Source: Clostridia bacterium
GTDB taxonomy: Bacteria; Bacillota; Clostridia; UBA1381
Reading direction: 5' to 3'
Length of the DNA stretch: 64,000 bases
Assembly (NCBI GenBank): GCA_017935675.1
Contig: JAGBHE010000083.1
Coordinates: forward strand, 1-64,000
Under the pieces are notes generated by a model. It did no database searches. It had not been told where the DNA came from and saw only the letters and a list, made by a program, of their open reading frames with translations. Position numbers and translations under genes: made by a program. This document shows positions 8,157 to 17,416 of the stretch, in pieces (the stretch's first letter is position 1; the number at the start of each line of letters is the position of its first letter).

Positions 8157-9785
8157 ATGATTGAATATGGCGGGAAAAGCGTATACGGCGGAATTGCCGT
8201 CGGCAAAATACACCTTATGTCAAAAAGCGAACAGCAAATTGTAAAATACAGCATTGAAAACGGCGATGATGAAACAGAACGCTTTGAAGCAGCTAAAAAG
8301 GAAGCCGGGAATCAACTTGCTGAATTATATGATAAGGCGAAAAAAGAAGTTGGCGAAGCAAACGCAGCAATATTTGAAATTCATCAAATGATGCTTGATG
8401 ACGACGATTATCTTGACTCAATAAAAAACATTATCAGCGAACAGCACGTGAACGCGGAATATGCAGTAGGCGTAACAGCGGATAATTTTTCGGAAATGTT
8501 TTCATCAATGGATGATGCGTATATGAAAGAACGCGCGGCAGATGTTAAAGATATATCAGAACGTATCATAAGAATTCTTACAGGTGCAGATACAGAAAAG
8601 AATACGTCAGATGAGCCTGTTATAATACTTGCCGATGACCTCGCGCCAAGCGAAACCGTTCAGCTTGACAAAAATCTTGTGCTTTCGTTTGTAACTGTTC
8701 ACGGTTCAACAAATTCACACACGGCAATTCTGGCGCGTACAATGAATATTCCCGCTCTCATAGGTGTGAATATCGAATTGTCCGAAGAGCTTGAAGGTAA
8801 AATGGCTGTTGTTGACGGTTTTGATGGGATTATATATATTGAGCCTGACGAAGAAACACTTATTAAAATGCGCAAGCGCAAAGATGATGAAACGGAAAAG
8901 CAGAAGCTTTTACAGGAGCTTAAAGGCAAAGAAAATATAACAAAGGACGGAAAATCTGTTCTTGTTTATGCAAATATCGGTAATGTCAAGGATTTGGCGT
9001 ATGTTTTAAAGAATGACGCCGGGGGTATCGGCCTTTTCAGAAGTGAGTTTATATACCTGGAGAACAAAACATATCCTACCGAAAATGAACAATTTCAAAT
9101 TTATAAAAAAGCGGCGGAAACAATGGCGGGAAAACGCGTTATTATAAGAACTCTTGACATAGGCGCGGATAAACAGGCAGATTATTTTAACCTTGACAAA
9201 GAGGAAAATCCGGCTATGGGTTTGCGGGCAATAAGAATTTGTCTTACAAGACCTGAGGTTTTCAAAACACAGCTGCGCGCAATTTACAGAGCGTCAAAAT
9301 ACGGGAAGCTTGCCGTTATGTATCCTATGATTACCTCCTTGGAAGAGGTAAAAAAAATAAAAGCAATTTCATCAGAAGTAAAAGCAGAGCTTGACGAGAA
9401 GAATATCCCGTATAACAATATTGAGGAAGGCATTATGATTGAAACCCCCGCAGCTGTTATGATAAGCGATATGCTTGCAAAAGAGGTTGACTTTTTCAGC
9501 ATAGGAACAAATGACCTTTCGCAATATACAATGGCTGTTGACCGTCAAAATCCAAAGCTTGATGAGTTCTTCAACCCTCATCATGAAGCAGTGTTAAGAA
9601 TGATTGAAATGGTATGCAGGAATGCTCATAAGGAAAATATATGGGTTGGCATCTGCGGCGAACTCGGCGCAGACTTAGAGCTTACGGAACGTTTTTTGGA
9701 AATGGGTGTTGATGAGCTCTCTGTTTCACCCTCATATGTATTGCCGTTGAGAAATAAAATAAGAAACCTGGATTTAAGCAAATAA
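8157..9785 (+). CDS. ptsI: Phosphoenolpyruvate-protein phosphotransferase (PTS Enzyme I)
   Basis: A 542-residue Enzyme I. The phosphohistidine is at about residue 188 in GSTNSHTAILARTMN. The PEP-binding barrel has GGIGLFRSEF, RTLDIGADKQ, TNDLSQYTMAVDR and the catalytic cysteine in GICGELGAD. It transfers phosphate from PEP to HPr in the cytoplasm. As the last gene of the fru operon, it makes the operon self-sufficient for fructose uptake. The ATG at 8157 follows AAGGAAGGAAG. A REP-like palindrome lies 20 bases after the stop and may end the transcript. Confidence 0.96.
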   Translation: MIEYGGKSVYGGIAVGKIHLMSKSEQQIVKYSIENGDDETERFEAAKKEAGNQLAELYDKAKKEVGEANAAIFEIHQMMLDDDDYLDSIKNIISEQHVNAEYAVGVTADNFSEMFSSMDDAYMKERAADVKDISERIIRILTGADTEKNTSDEPVIILADDLAPSETVQLDKNLVLSFVTVHGSTNSHTAILARTMNIPALIGVNIELSEELEGKMAVVDGFDGIIYIEPDEETLIKMRKRKDDETEKQKLLQELKGKENITKDGKSVLVYANIGNVKDLAYVLKNDAGGIGLFRSEFIYLENKTYPTENEQFQIYKKAAETMAGKRVIIRTLDIGADKQADYFNLDKEENPAMGLRAIRICLTRPEVFKTQLRAIYRASKYGKLAVMYPMITSLEEVKKIKAISSEVKAELDEKNIPYNNIEEGIMIETPAAVMISDMLAKEVDFFSIGTNDLSQYTMAVDRQNPKLDEFFNPHHEAVLRMIEMVCRNAHKENIWVGICGELGADLELTERFLEMGVDELSVSPSYVLPLRNKIRNLDLSK

Positions 9786-9792
9786 TAAGCAT

Positions 9793-9837
9793 GAACACAA
9801 GAGACCGAACACAAGGGGACGGTTCTCTTGTGTTCGG
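9793..9837. repeat. REP-like palindrome copy 1
   Basis: CCGAACACAAG (9805-9815) pairs with CTTGTGTTCGG (9827-9837) around the core GGGACGGTTCT; a partial extra left arm GAACACAAGAG lies at 9793-9803. The same core recurs at six other spacers in this window. Confidence 0.85.
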
Positions 9838-9851
9838 TTTGTATTATAACT

Positions 9852-9930
9852 AAAAGTAAGATGTCCCCCACCTCTAAGGCGGCGGGTGCCACTTACTTTT
9901 TTCAGTGGGAGTTACAATCTCCCACTGAAA
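9852..9930. repeat. Paired-hairpin element, IS200/IS605-end-like, copy 1
   Basis: AAAAGTAAG (9852-9860) and CTTACTTTT (9892-9900) enclose a GC-rich segment containing CCACCTCTAAGGCGGCGGG; it is followed by a 12-bp hairpin TTTCAGTGGGAG/CTCCCACTGAAA (9900-9911 and 9919-9930). A second copy lies at 62090. No transposase or tnpB remains nearby. The similarity to IS200/IS605 right ends is from memory of such ends, not from a search. Confidence 0.6.
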
Positions 9931-10140
9931 CGTTGAATGACAGAGCAAAGCTCCTTATTGAAAAATATAGCCAAATAAAGATATTCCATGCATTTAAAAT
10001 CAACGTCTTCTACTCAACTTTTTCAGTGAAAATACAACCCATCATTAAAAACATTAAATAACTTTTTTTCAATTTTTATTGAAACCTCTAACAAAAATTA
10101 CTTAAAACATCCAAAAATCCTTCTGTATTTCCCGTTTTCT
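9931..10140. other. AT-rich spacer without recognisable gene
   Basis: No open frame here looks like a gene: those present are short and overlap repeats. The stretch is AT-rich and framed by the paired-hairpin element on the left and a REP-like palindrome on the right, consistent with decayed mobile DNA. Confidence 0.5.
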
Positions 10141-10141
10141 A

Positions 10142-10168
10142 AACACAGGAGAACCGTCCCCTTGTGTA
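10142..10168. repeat. REP-like palindrome copy 2
   Basis: AACACAGGAGAACCGTCCCC followed by TTGTGTA; the core is in the orientation opposite to copy 1. Confidence 0.8.
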
Positions 10169-10213
10169 CATTTATGCTTTTTGCAACAGCAGCGCCTGTT
10201 TTAGAGTTTAATT

Positions 10214-10477
10214 CTATATTGTCAAATCATCATCTTCACCGCATAACCATTCCATTGAAACACCTAAAGCCTTGGCTAAAATTTTCAATTCCGCATCGCA
10301 GACGTGACGCTGTTTCTTTTCTATTCTTGAAATAATAAGCGGCGTAATTTCCTCACCCATAAGATTTATCTTTCTTGCAAGATCTTCTTGCGTCATTGGC
10401 GGTTTTTGTAAGGCTCTTCCAATACGAACACGGTCACCGCATATGTTACCGGATATAAGAAATAGCTTTCTTGACAT
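10214..10477 (-). CDS. XRE-family helix-turn-helix regulator
   Basis: An 87-residue protein with a single Cro/C1-type helix-turn-helix: MTQEDLARKINLMGEEITPLI, then ISRIEKKQRHVCDAELKILAKALGVSMEWL. I start it at the ATG at 10477 (TGTGGGAG upstream) instead of a same-frame ATG 18 bases earlier. It is divergent from the MBL protein gene, and the shared 169-bp spacer contains AGATA-type inverted repeats that could be its own operators. The C-terminal GEDDDLTI tail is acidic. Target genes are inferred only. Confidence 0.88.
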   Translation of the reverse strand: MSRKLFLISGNICGDRVRIGRALQKPPMTQEDLARKINLMGEEITPLIISRIEKKQRHVCDAELKILAKALGVSMEWLCGEDDDLTI

Positions 10478-10514
10478 AATAATCAACTCCCACAAATATT
10501 TTATAATCTTATTT

Positions 10515-10529
10515 AGATATTTTTTATCT
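10515..10529. promoter_or_regulatory. Inverted repeat AGATA-5-TATCT in the divergent spacer
   Basis: AGATA (10515-10519), five T, TATCT (10525-10529). It shares its half-site with the larger palindrome at 10576-10592 and lies in the upstream region of the XRE gene, suggesting autoregulation. Confidence 0.5.
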
Positions 10530-10535
10530 TTTATA

Positions 10536-10564
10536 TTGAATTTTACACTAATTTATGCTATAAT
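10536..10564 (+). promoter_or_regulatory. Sigma-A promoter of the MBL protein gene
   Basis: TTGAAT (10536-10541), a 17-base spacer, and TATAAT (10559-10564). Confidence 0.8.
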
Positions 10565-10575
10565 ACAGAATAGAT

Positions 10576-10592
10576 TAGATATTTTATATCTA
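10576..10592. promoter_or_regulatory. Perfect palindrome, likely XRE operator
   Basis: TAGATATTTTATATCTA is a perfect 7-3-7 palindrome starting 12 bases after the -10 box of the rightward promoter; another half-site TTAGATAT follows at 10595-10602. Binding there would block the rightward transcript. Confidence 0.65.
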
Positions 10593-10646
10593 CATTAGAT
10601 ATAAAAATGAAATTTTTTAATAATAAAATTATTTTTGAGGTTGAAA

Positions 10647-11732
10647 ATGAAGAAGTTATGCTGTTGTTTTATAAGTTTATTGCTAATTGTCAGTTTCTTT
10701 TATGTTAAACAAATGGAAATAGAACCTATGCTGACATCACCAACTATGGATGAACCTATAGCAGTGCCGAAAATCTCTGAAAACTCTTCCCTTAAAGTCC
10801 ACTATATCAATGTAGGGCAAGCTGACGCGGCTTTGGTAATGTGTGATAATCAATCCATGCTGATTGACGGCGGCAATGCTGCGGACAGTAATTTGATAGC
10901 GGCATATCTGAAAAAGGAAAACATATCAACGCTTGATTATGTGGTATGCACCCACGCGCATGAGGATCATGTCGGCGGTTTATCCGGCGCGCTTTCGGTT
11001 GTGAGTGTTAATAATGTAATTGCGCCAAAAACAGAAGCAGACACAAAGGCATATAAGAATTTTAAGCGCAAGGCTTTGGAACAGGGAGTGACAATACAGC
11101 ACCCGGCAGCAGGTGACAGCTTTATGCTCGGCAGCAGCAATATTCAGATTATCGGACCGATTACGGAACATTCGAACAATTTAAATAATACATCAATTGT
11201 GATGAAATTGACTTACGGAAATACCTCATTCCTTTTTACAGGCGACGCGGAACGTGAGGAGGAACAGGAGATTATCAATGCAGGATATGACTTGTCGGCG
11301 GACGTGCTGAAAGTCGGACACCATGGTTCGGACACGTCCACATCATATGTATGGTTAAGGGAGATAATGCCTGAATATGCGGTTATATCAGTCGGCAAGG
11401 GAAACAGCTACGGACACCCTACAGAAACAGTACTAAGCCGCCTTAGGGACGCAAATGTGAAATTATACAGAACGGATTTACAGGGCGATACTCTCTTCGC
11501 AAGTGACGGGGGAACCGTTACTGTTACCACAGAAAAGAATGAAATAATACAAACAAATGAAACAGTAAAAGCAGATACGGAAACTGCGTATATCGGGAAT
11601 AAAAACTCAAAGAAATTTCACCGTCCCGACTGCCATACACTTCCGGCAGAGAAAAACCGCGTACCTCTCGTAAGCTATGAGGACGCAGTAAATAACGGGT
11701 ATTCGCCCTGCGGAAACTGCTTAAGAAAATAA
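10647..11732 (+). CDS. Secreted ComEC-type metallo-beta-lactamase-fold hydrolase with C-terminal Ada-like zinc site
   Basis: About 361 residues. The N-terminus is a hydrophobic export or anchor segment (KKLCCCFISLLLIVSFFYV). The MBL-fold domain (about 50-290) resembles the C-terminal domain of ComEC/Rec2: INVGQADAALV, then the metal motif HAHEDHVGG, FLFTGDAE and KVGHHGSDTSTS. After a linker the last 45 residues (FHRPDCH...NGYSPCGNC) carry a Cys/His set like Ada-type metal-binding domains. Start at the ATG behind TTGAGG. Such stand-alone proteins occur in many Firmicutes, but their substrate (possibly nucleic acid) is not established. Confidence 0.88.
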   Translation: MKKLCCCFISLLLIVSFFYVKQMEIEPMLTSPTMDEPIAVPKISENSSLKVHYINVGQADAALVMCDNQSMLIDGGNAADSNLIAAYLKKENISTLDYVVCTHAHEDHVGGLSGALSVVSVNNVIAPKTEADTKAYKNFKRKALEQGVTIQHPAAGDSFMLGSSNIQIIGPITEHSNNLNNTSIVMKLTYGNTSFLFTGDAEREEEQEIINAGYDLSADVLKVGHHGSDTSTSYVWLREIMPEYAVISVGKGNSYGHPTETVLSRLRDANVKLYRTDLQGDTLFASDGGTVTVTTEKNEIIQTNETVKADTETAYIGNKNSKKFHRPDCHTLPAEKNRVPLVSYEDAVNNGYSPCGNCLRK

Positions 11733-11752
11733 AAATAAAGGAGATTTTTATC

Positions 11753-12130
11753 ATGGGATATTGGATTTTTATTTTAATGATATTTGCTATATTAGGATTA
11801 ATGATATTTTTTGCTTGGCATTCAATCACAAAAGAAAAAGACTTAGACAATTTACGAATTTCAATAATCGGCATTTGTCTTGTCGGAATCTTAAGTGTTT
11901 ATTTCGGAATAGACATACCAAACGCATTGGCAGGCGGACAGGAAATATACGTTGATAAATTTCCTGATGTAGTAAATACAAATCATTTGCAGTTTATCGG
12001 AGCGAATGGAAAATATTTCATTTCTTTTGTTAATTATAACCCCGAAAAATATGAGCAAAACGCTGAATATCATATTACTTATACCAAGTTTACAAACAGC
12101 ATACTTGATATAGAAAAAGTTGAAAAATAA
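11753..12130 (+). CDS. Small membrane protein of unknown function
   Basis: 125 residues with two hydrophobic segments (residues 3-22 and 37-53) and a soluble C-terminal half rich in charged and aromatic residues. It has a good AAGGAG site, lies 20 bases after the MBL gene and is probably co-transcribed with it. I do not recognise a family. The C-terminal part probably faces outside if the N-terminus does, but topology is uncertain. Confidence 0.65.
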   Translation: MGYWIFILMIFAILGLMIFFAWHSITKEKDLDNLRISIIGICLVGILSVYFGIDIPNALAGGQEIYVDKFPDVVNTNHLQFIGANGKYFISFVNYNPEKYEQNAEYHITYTKFTNSILDIEKVEK

Positions 12131-12138
12131 CAGAATGA

Positions 12139-12206
12139 AAATAGTATTCTTAACACAAGAGAACCGTCCCCTTGTGTTAGAATTTCAACTGATACTATTC
12201 TCAGAC
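12139..12206. repeat. REP-like palindrome copy 3 with flanking inverted repeat
   Basis: AACACAAG (12152-12159) pairs with CTTGTGTT (12171-12178) around the core GAGAACCGTCCC. Outside it the related inverted arms ATAGTAT and ATACTAT extend the fold. It lies just downstream of the small membrane protein and left of the IS remnant. Confidence 0.75.
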
Positions 12207-12274
12207 GATGGATTATGGTGTATAATGATAGTCATAAGGAATTAAAATCAACCGGATGTGGGAGGAATAAACCT

Positions 12275-12595
12275 ATGACTAAAGGACGTAAAGTAACATT
12301 TGATGAGAAAGTTGATATTGTAAAGTATTGCATTGCTCATAACAGGAATTACTATGATACTATGGACCAATTCAAGGTATCCTATCAGCAAATATATTCG
12401 TGGGTTAAAAAATATGATGAAAAAGGTGTAGATGGACTTATTGACCATCGTGGTAAAGCAAAGCCTGAAAGTGAACTCACAGATGCGGACAGGCTTAAAG
12501 CAAAAAACAAGCTTCTTGAAGCTGAAAATGATAAACTGAGATTGGAGAACGCAATATTAAAAAAATTGCAGGAAATCGAAAGGAGGCGACGCTAA
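12275..12595 (+). CDS. IS3-family (IS150-like) transposase OrfA
   Basis: 106 residues with a helix-turn-helix (KYCIAHNRNYYDTMDQFKVS, then YQQIYSWVKKYDEKGVDGL) and a C-terminal leucine-zipper-like coil (LEAENDKLRLENAILKKLQ), the usual IS150-group OrfA plan. GGAGG precedes the ATG. OrfA itself is intact, but its partner OrfB is deleted internally and interrupted by stops, so the element cannot move on its own. Confidence 0.88.
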   Translation: MTKGRKVTFDEKVDIVKYCIAHNRNYYDTMDQFKVSYQQIYSWVKKYDEKGVDGLIDHRGKAKPESELTDADRLKAKNKLLEAENDKLRLENAILKKLQEIERRRR

Positions 12596-13188
12596 GCGGA
12601 GTAAGATTAGAGGATAAGTTCATAGCTATCAAAGAATTGCATGAGGAAGCAAAATATAGTATAAGTGATATTTGCAAGTCTATGAACATAGTACGTTCTT
12701 CGTACTACAAATGGCTTACTGATGTGACAGAATTTAAATATGGTATAGATAAAAAAGCATATTTGAGTGCGATATTAGATTTAGGAGACAATCATATAGT
12801 TGCATGGGTACTCGGACATAACAACAATAATGAATTGGTGTTCAGAAATTTTGATATGGCTGTTGAAGCCAATCCGGAAGCGCATCCGATATTTCATAGC
12901 GATTGAGGATTTCAATATACAAGTCCAAAATTTATTGCAAAGATCCAAAAGGCAGATATGACCAGAAGTATGTCAAGAGTAGGAAAATGTATTGATAACG
13001 GACCAATGGAAGGATTTTGGGGCATACTAAAGACGGAGATGTATTATCTTAATCACTTTGAAACATATGAAGAATTAAAGAAAGCAATAGCTGAATAATA
13101 TATACATTATTACCATTATGAAAGGTATCAGGAGGGTCTGAATAACATGACACCGATGGAATATCATGCTTGTTTGGATGCATCATAA
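12580..13188 (+). pseudogene. IS3-family transposase OrfB remnant, deleted and with two stops
   Basis: In the -1 frame relative to OrfA the sequence starts like an IS150 OrfB (ATLSGVRLEDKFIAIKEL, SSYYKWL), then jumps straight to the integrase core (TDVTEFKY, AYLSAILDL, later GPMEGFWGILKTE). The segment that normally separates them, roughly 90 residues by comparison with full-length family members, is missing. Two in-frame stops follow: TGA at 12904-12906, where an arginine is expected (HSD-R-GFQYTS), and TAA at 13096-13098. The element is clearly dead. Confidence 0.9.
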
Positions 13189-13205
13189 GATTACAGAATG
13201 CACAA

Positions 13206-13234
13206 ATACCGTACCCAAAAATTAGGCACGGTAT
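13206..13234. terminator. Hairpin after the IS remnant
   Basis: ATACCGT (13206-13212) pairs with ACGGTAT (13228-13234); a T-rich run follows at 13242-13246. It could be a terminator or part of the old IS end. Confidence 0.4.
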
Positions 13235-13283
13235 CTGAAAATTTTTGTTATTTAGTCTGTCTACTTGACGGGGCGGGGTTCAA

Positions 13284-13308
13284 ACACAGGAGAACCGTCC
13301 CCTTGTGC
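13284..13308. repeat. REP-like palindrome copy 4
   Basis: ACACAGGAGAACCGTCCCC then TTGTGC, on the right of the IS remnant, mirroring copy 3 on its left side in the same orientation. Confidence 0.75.
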
Positions 13309-13324
13309 TGTCATTGCATTCAAA

Positions 13325-15274
13325 TTATATGCTCTTACGAAATTTCGGTGAATTTGTCGGGGGCAGGCAGGTATGGTTTTTACATACATAGTATGTTGTC
13401 TGCCCGTCTAAAAGAGGATACTCCGTGCTGTCCGCAACCACTGATATGTTTGCCAGAAAAGGCAGTTCTTTTCTAAGCCGGACTGAATCCGGGCAAGCCT
13501 TTACGGCAACAGTAATACGCTCCGGCGGATTTTCATGCATCAGCATCGCAATCAGAAGCATTGTATGTCCGGCAGGATATTCCTGTGCCCGGGACGTCAT
13601 ATAAGCAAGCTGACCTTCTGCAAGCTTCCTATATTCTTCTTTTTCCGTTAATTGATACATTCTTACAAAATTGTACGCCATGACAGAGTTGCCGCTCGGG
13701 ATTGCACCGTCATAAACTTCCTTCGGGTTCATGAAAAGCTCATCATTATCCGCATTGCAAAGATAAAATCCCCCTTTTTTACGGTCAGCGAACCGCCTGA
13801 CAGCCTCATCTGAAAAGCTTTCTGCCTTTTCAATATAAACGCTGTTCAGAGTGGAGTCATACATTTCAATCAAGGCTGCCGTATAGAATGCATAATCATC
13901 CAGAAACGCCTGTTTTGAATGCCTTCCGCTATGAAAGCTGTTGAAAAGCTGCATACCTTCACATAAATTTTTTTCAATAAAATTCAGCGACCTCTGTGCC
14001 GCCTTAAGGTACCTCTCATTATATGAAGCCCTGTATAAAAAGGACATTGCCGCTGCCATCATAGAATTCCATGATAATAAAATTTTATCATCAAGATGAA
14101 GCCGAAACCGATTTTTCCGGTAATCGTACAGCTTTTTTATTTCAGCCTCAAAGCCGATGTTTAAATCATTGCTTCTCAGCAGATTCGGAATATTAGTACC
14201 CTCAAAATTACCCTCTCGGGTAATATCAAAGGCTTCGGCGAATGAATATCCTCTTCCGTCACCTAAAATATCCGTAATTTCATTAAGCGAAAAGGTATAA
14301 TACCTTCCCTCCACACCCTCACTGTCAGCGTCCTGCGCGCTGTAAAATCCGCCGTCCGGAGATGTCATTTCATTCAGAATATATTCCGCCGTTTTTTCAG
14401 CGGTATCAAGATATATATTTTTATCAGTCATTTTATACGCCGACACATATGCCATAATGAGCAAAGCATTATCATACAGCATTTTCTCAAAATGAGGCAC
14501 AAGATAATAATCGTCTGTGGAATATCTTGAAAAGCCGTAGCCTATATGGTCAAAGATACCTCCCTTCCTTATCTGTATCAGAGTTTTCTCCGCCATTTTC
14601 AATATATCCGGATTATTTGTCTGCTTTGCATACAGCATCAAAAATAACAAATTATGCGGCATCGGGAACTTCGGTGCGGAACCAAACCCTCCGTAAAGAC
14701 TGTCAAAGCTGCGTGTAAATATCTGTATGGCTTTTTCTGCCGGACTGCCGGGCTTTTCACTGCCCTGAACCGATTCCGTATTTTTCATATGCTCAATAAT
14801 TCCCTCGGCAGATTTCAGAAGCTCTGTATGATTCAAGCTCCACTGTTTTGCAATTGTATTTAACAATTCCAAAAAAGCCGGCATGCCATATCGTGAATTA
14901 CGCGGAAAATATGTTCCCGCAAAAAACGGTTTTTTATCCCATGTCATAAAAATACTCATAGGCCAGCCCCCGCCTCCCGTCAGTGCCTGACACACCGCCA
15001 TATATACACTGTCAATATCGGGCCGTTCCTCGCGGTCAACCTTTATCGAAACAAAATGCTCGTTTAAAATGTCTGCCGTTTTGATATCTTCAAAGCTTTC
15101 ATGTGCCATCACATGACACCAATGACAGGTACTGTAGCCTATACTCAAAAAAACCGGCTTGTTTTCCTCCCTTGCTTTCTCAAATGCCTCTTCACACCAC
15201 GGATACCAGTTCACGGGATTTTCAGCATGCTGCAAAAGATACGGGCTTGTTTCGTTTTTTAATTTATTACTCAT
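13325..15274 (-). CDS. YyaL-type thioredoxin-domain protein (DUF255)
   Basis: A 649-residue cytoplasmic protein related to bacterial YyaL and human SPATA20. The N-terminal thioredoxin-like domain begins [20 protein letters not shown] and has a CHWC redox motif at residues 50-53 followed by HVMAHESF; the rest is an alpha/alpha-barrel like N-acylglucosamine 2-epimerases ([24 protein letters not shown]). I start it at the ATG at 15274 (TGGAGG) rather than 102 bases upstream. Its biochemical function is not established in bacteria. It stands alone here, convergent with the mobile-element patch. Confidence 0.88.
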   Translation of the reverse strand: MSNKLKNETSPYLLQHAENPVNWYPWCEEAFEKAREENKPVFLSIGYSTCHWCHVMAHESFEDIKTADILNEHFVSIKVDREERPDIDSVYMAVCQALTGGGGWPMSIFMTWDKKPFFAGTYFPRNSRYGMPAFLELLNTIAKQWSLNHTELLKSAEGIIEHMKNTESVQGSEKPGSPAEKAIQIFTRSFDSLYGGFGSAPKFPMPHNLLFLMLYAKQTNNPDILKMAEKTLIQIRKGGIFDHIGYGFSRYSTDDYYLVPHFEKMLYDNALLIMAYVSAYKMTDKNIYLDTAEKTAEYILNEMTSPDGGFYSAQDADSEGVEGRYYTFSLNEITDILGDGRGYSFAEAFDITREGNFEGTNIPNLLRSNDLNIGFEAEIKKLYDYRKNRFRLHLDDKILLSWNSMMAAAMSFLYRASYNERYLKAAQRSLNFIEKNLCEGMQLFNSFHSGRHSKQAFLDDYAFYTAALIEMYDSTLNSVYIEKAESFSDEAVRRFADRKKGGFYLCNADNDELFMNPKEVYDGAIPSGNSVMAYNFVRMYQLTEKEEYRKLAEGQLAYMTSRAQEYPAGHTMLLIAMLMHENPPERITVAVKACPDSVRLRKELPFLANISVVADSTEYPLLDGQTTYYVCKNHTCLPPTNSPKFRKSI

Positions 15275-15372
15275 TATTGCCTCCATGATAAAACTTTTGT
15301 TTGTATCAGTATATCCACTAACAAAACAAGAAATACTATGAGGGAAAAACAGTATCGGCAGCACCGCCTTTT

Positions 15373-16222
15373 TCACATTACTTTATCAAACCTGATAACA
15401 GCCTTAAATAAATCACCGTCAATAACAATATCAAACCTTCCGCCGCAAGCCTCGGTATAGCTTTTTGCTATTGCAAGACCAAGACCGCTGCCGCCGTCTG
15501 TTCTTGATTTGTCGCCGCGGACGAACCTTCCCGTTATTTCTTCGGCGTCAAAATCCATCGGATATTCAGAGGTGTTTTTTATCTCCATAATAACCTCGTT
15601 ATCCTTTTCATATGCTGAAATGAATACCCTTGTATTTTTCATTGCATATTTCAAGGCATTGTCTATGAGATTTCCGAGAACCCTTGACATTTTTCTGCCG
15701 TCAGCCGAAATAAACAAATCCTTGGCTGTTTTCACACGGAACACAAGCTCTGATTTTTTTATTTCGTTATCATGCTCTCCCAACGCCTGATTTATCAGCG
15801 TAGCCGCGTCAAGCTTTTCAAAAACGAGAATTTCATTGCCGCTTTGCACCTTTGACACTTCAAAAAGGTCCTGCGTAAGATTTTTTAATCTTTCACTTTT
15901 CTTTGCTATTATCCATATATAATCCTTTGCCTCTTCAGGCAGCTCCTCCATATTTGATAAAAGCTCCGTATAGCTGATTATAGAGGTAAGCGGCGTTTTG
16001 AGGTCATGGGACACATTGGTAATAAGCTCTGTTTTCAATCGTTCCGCCCTCAGCTTTTCCGACACCGACTTTTCAAGTCCGTCACCGATCTCATTTATGT
16101 TTTCTGCGATTTTTTTAATATCCCCGCTTTTCAGTTCACCTATTTTATATTGCAGATTGCCTTTTCTGATTTCCTCCGCGCCCTTGTTTATCTCATCAAT
16201 ATCCTTTGCCCTGTACGCCACA
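15373..16222 (-). pseudogene. Sensor histidine kinase, C-terminal catalytic part (after frameshift)
   Basis: About 280 residues carrying a HAMP-like linker (DEINKGAEEIRKGNLQYKIG), the dimerisation/phosphoacceptor box NVSHDLKTPLTSIISYTELL and an ATPase domain (NLIDNALKYA, GSGLGLAIAKSY). It has no start of its own: the frame continues the membrane part of the upstream reading frame after a shift of one base near 16215-16240. Together the halves make one VanS/PhoR-like kinase. Whether the shift is a real mutation or a sequencing error cannot be told here. Confidence 0.8.
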
Positions 16223-17402
16223 ACAAAAGCGGCAAAGCAAACAGAACTATTCCCGCAAACAGGAAAAACGAAGACTCCGGTGTAAGTATTCCGCAAAAAC
16301 CTATAACGGCAGTATATATAAACAGCATACTAATAAGAATTACTCCTGTTTTACCGGATAAAACCTCCGACATGACACTCTTAAAATTCCTGATATTCCG
16401 GCAAGTCCATTTTACAAGCCTGACAAAAATCTGCCATGCCCACCGCACAGTACGGAAGGCGATACTTGTTTCAACAAATCTCCTGCATTTGATTTTACGA
16501 ATAATTGACAGTAAAGATGTCAGCACAGCCGCACTTCCCACAGCAGCCGAGAACACTGTACCTATCCGAACTATATATAACGGAAGATTTCCGCCCTGAA
16601 TTTCATCAAGTAAAATCACACATACAGAAACAGCTCCGACTCCCGCAATGACTGCAATAACAAAATGAATTTCCGTCCAGACAGAATCAACCCATATATT
16701 TTTAAGACTCCCGTCCGCCGCTTTGCCCGATACACAAATTAAATATATCAGAAGCAATAATGCAAGAATGAAGAAAATAAAGGTTTTAATGAAAACAGTT
16801 CTGAAAAGCTCCTCCTGAGCTTTCCATAGTTCTTCACATTCCCGTGCATAAGCGTCTTTTATGCTTACGCATACGGTTATAGCATCGGTTTTATTCAATT
16901 CTGCAATATATTCAAGATAATCAGCCCCATGCCGGTGTCCGGACGTATAACGCTCCGTATATCCGTTACTTTCCTTCAGACCGTACTTATAAATCAGCGA
17001 ATTGCGGAGCTCGTCGGCGTTTGCTGCTCCGCAGTTTGTGTACACCTTATCATTGATTGAAACAAAGTAATTGATTTTATCGGCGTATGATAAATTATCA
17101 AGCCTTTTTTGCAGGTACTCATCAAAAGTCATACCGTTGACCGATTCTTTTTTCCCCTGCGGGCTGCCGTCTTCACTGAAATTGGCATAAGTACTGTAAA
17201 CACTGTTTTCAACACTGTTTAAAATGGTATTGATATGCCCGGATTCCAAAAAAGAATTTTCAAATCCGTATATATAATAATCTTTTTCGTTAAAAAAATC
17301 CGTAAATCCGTCAGTCAGGATAAGTGTTCCCATAGCAATGCATATTATGAATAATATTACGGCGGCAAGCTTTGTATAGATTGAATATATAAATTTTTTC
17401 AT
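16188..17402 (-). pseudogene. Sensor histidine kinase, N-terminal sensor/membrane part (before frameshift)
   Basis: 404 residues from an ATG at 17402, 14 bases after the response-regulator stop, behind AGGAGG. It has a first membrane span (KLAAVILFIICIAMGTLIL), an extracytoplasmic sensor region (about 30-195), and four to five further spans, then ends in unrelated residues (RTGQRILMR). Without the frameshift the last span would lead into the HAMP-like linker of the downstream frame. A six-span kinase with an external loop would sense a cell-envelope signal, but the ligand is unknown. Confidence 0.8.
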
Positions 17403-17416
17403 TGTCAGATACCTCC

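Noticed and set aside
9828..10061. 77-codon frame over the paired-hairpin element
   Set aside because: It starts inside a REP copy and runs through a repeat; no family features.
12215..12274. Upstream extension of OrfA
   Set aside because: The strong GGAGG site at 12261-12265 fits the ATG at 12275; the extension has no OrfA-like residues.
9793..13308. REP-like palindromes as a CRISPR array
   Set aside because: Copies are far apart, in mixed orientation, with genes and an IS between them and no regular spacers; no cas genes are present.
16006..16599. 197-codon plus-strand frame across the kinase frameshift
   Set aside because: No recognisable motif; it is antisense to the two kinase parts, whose domains are unmistakable.
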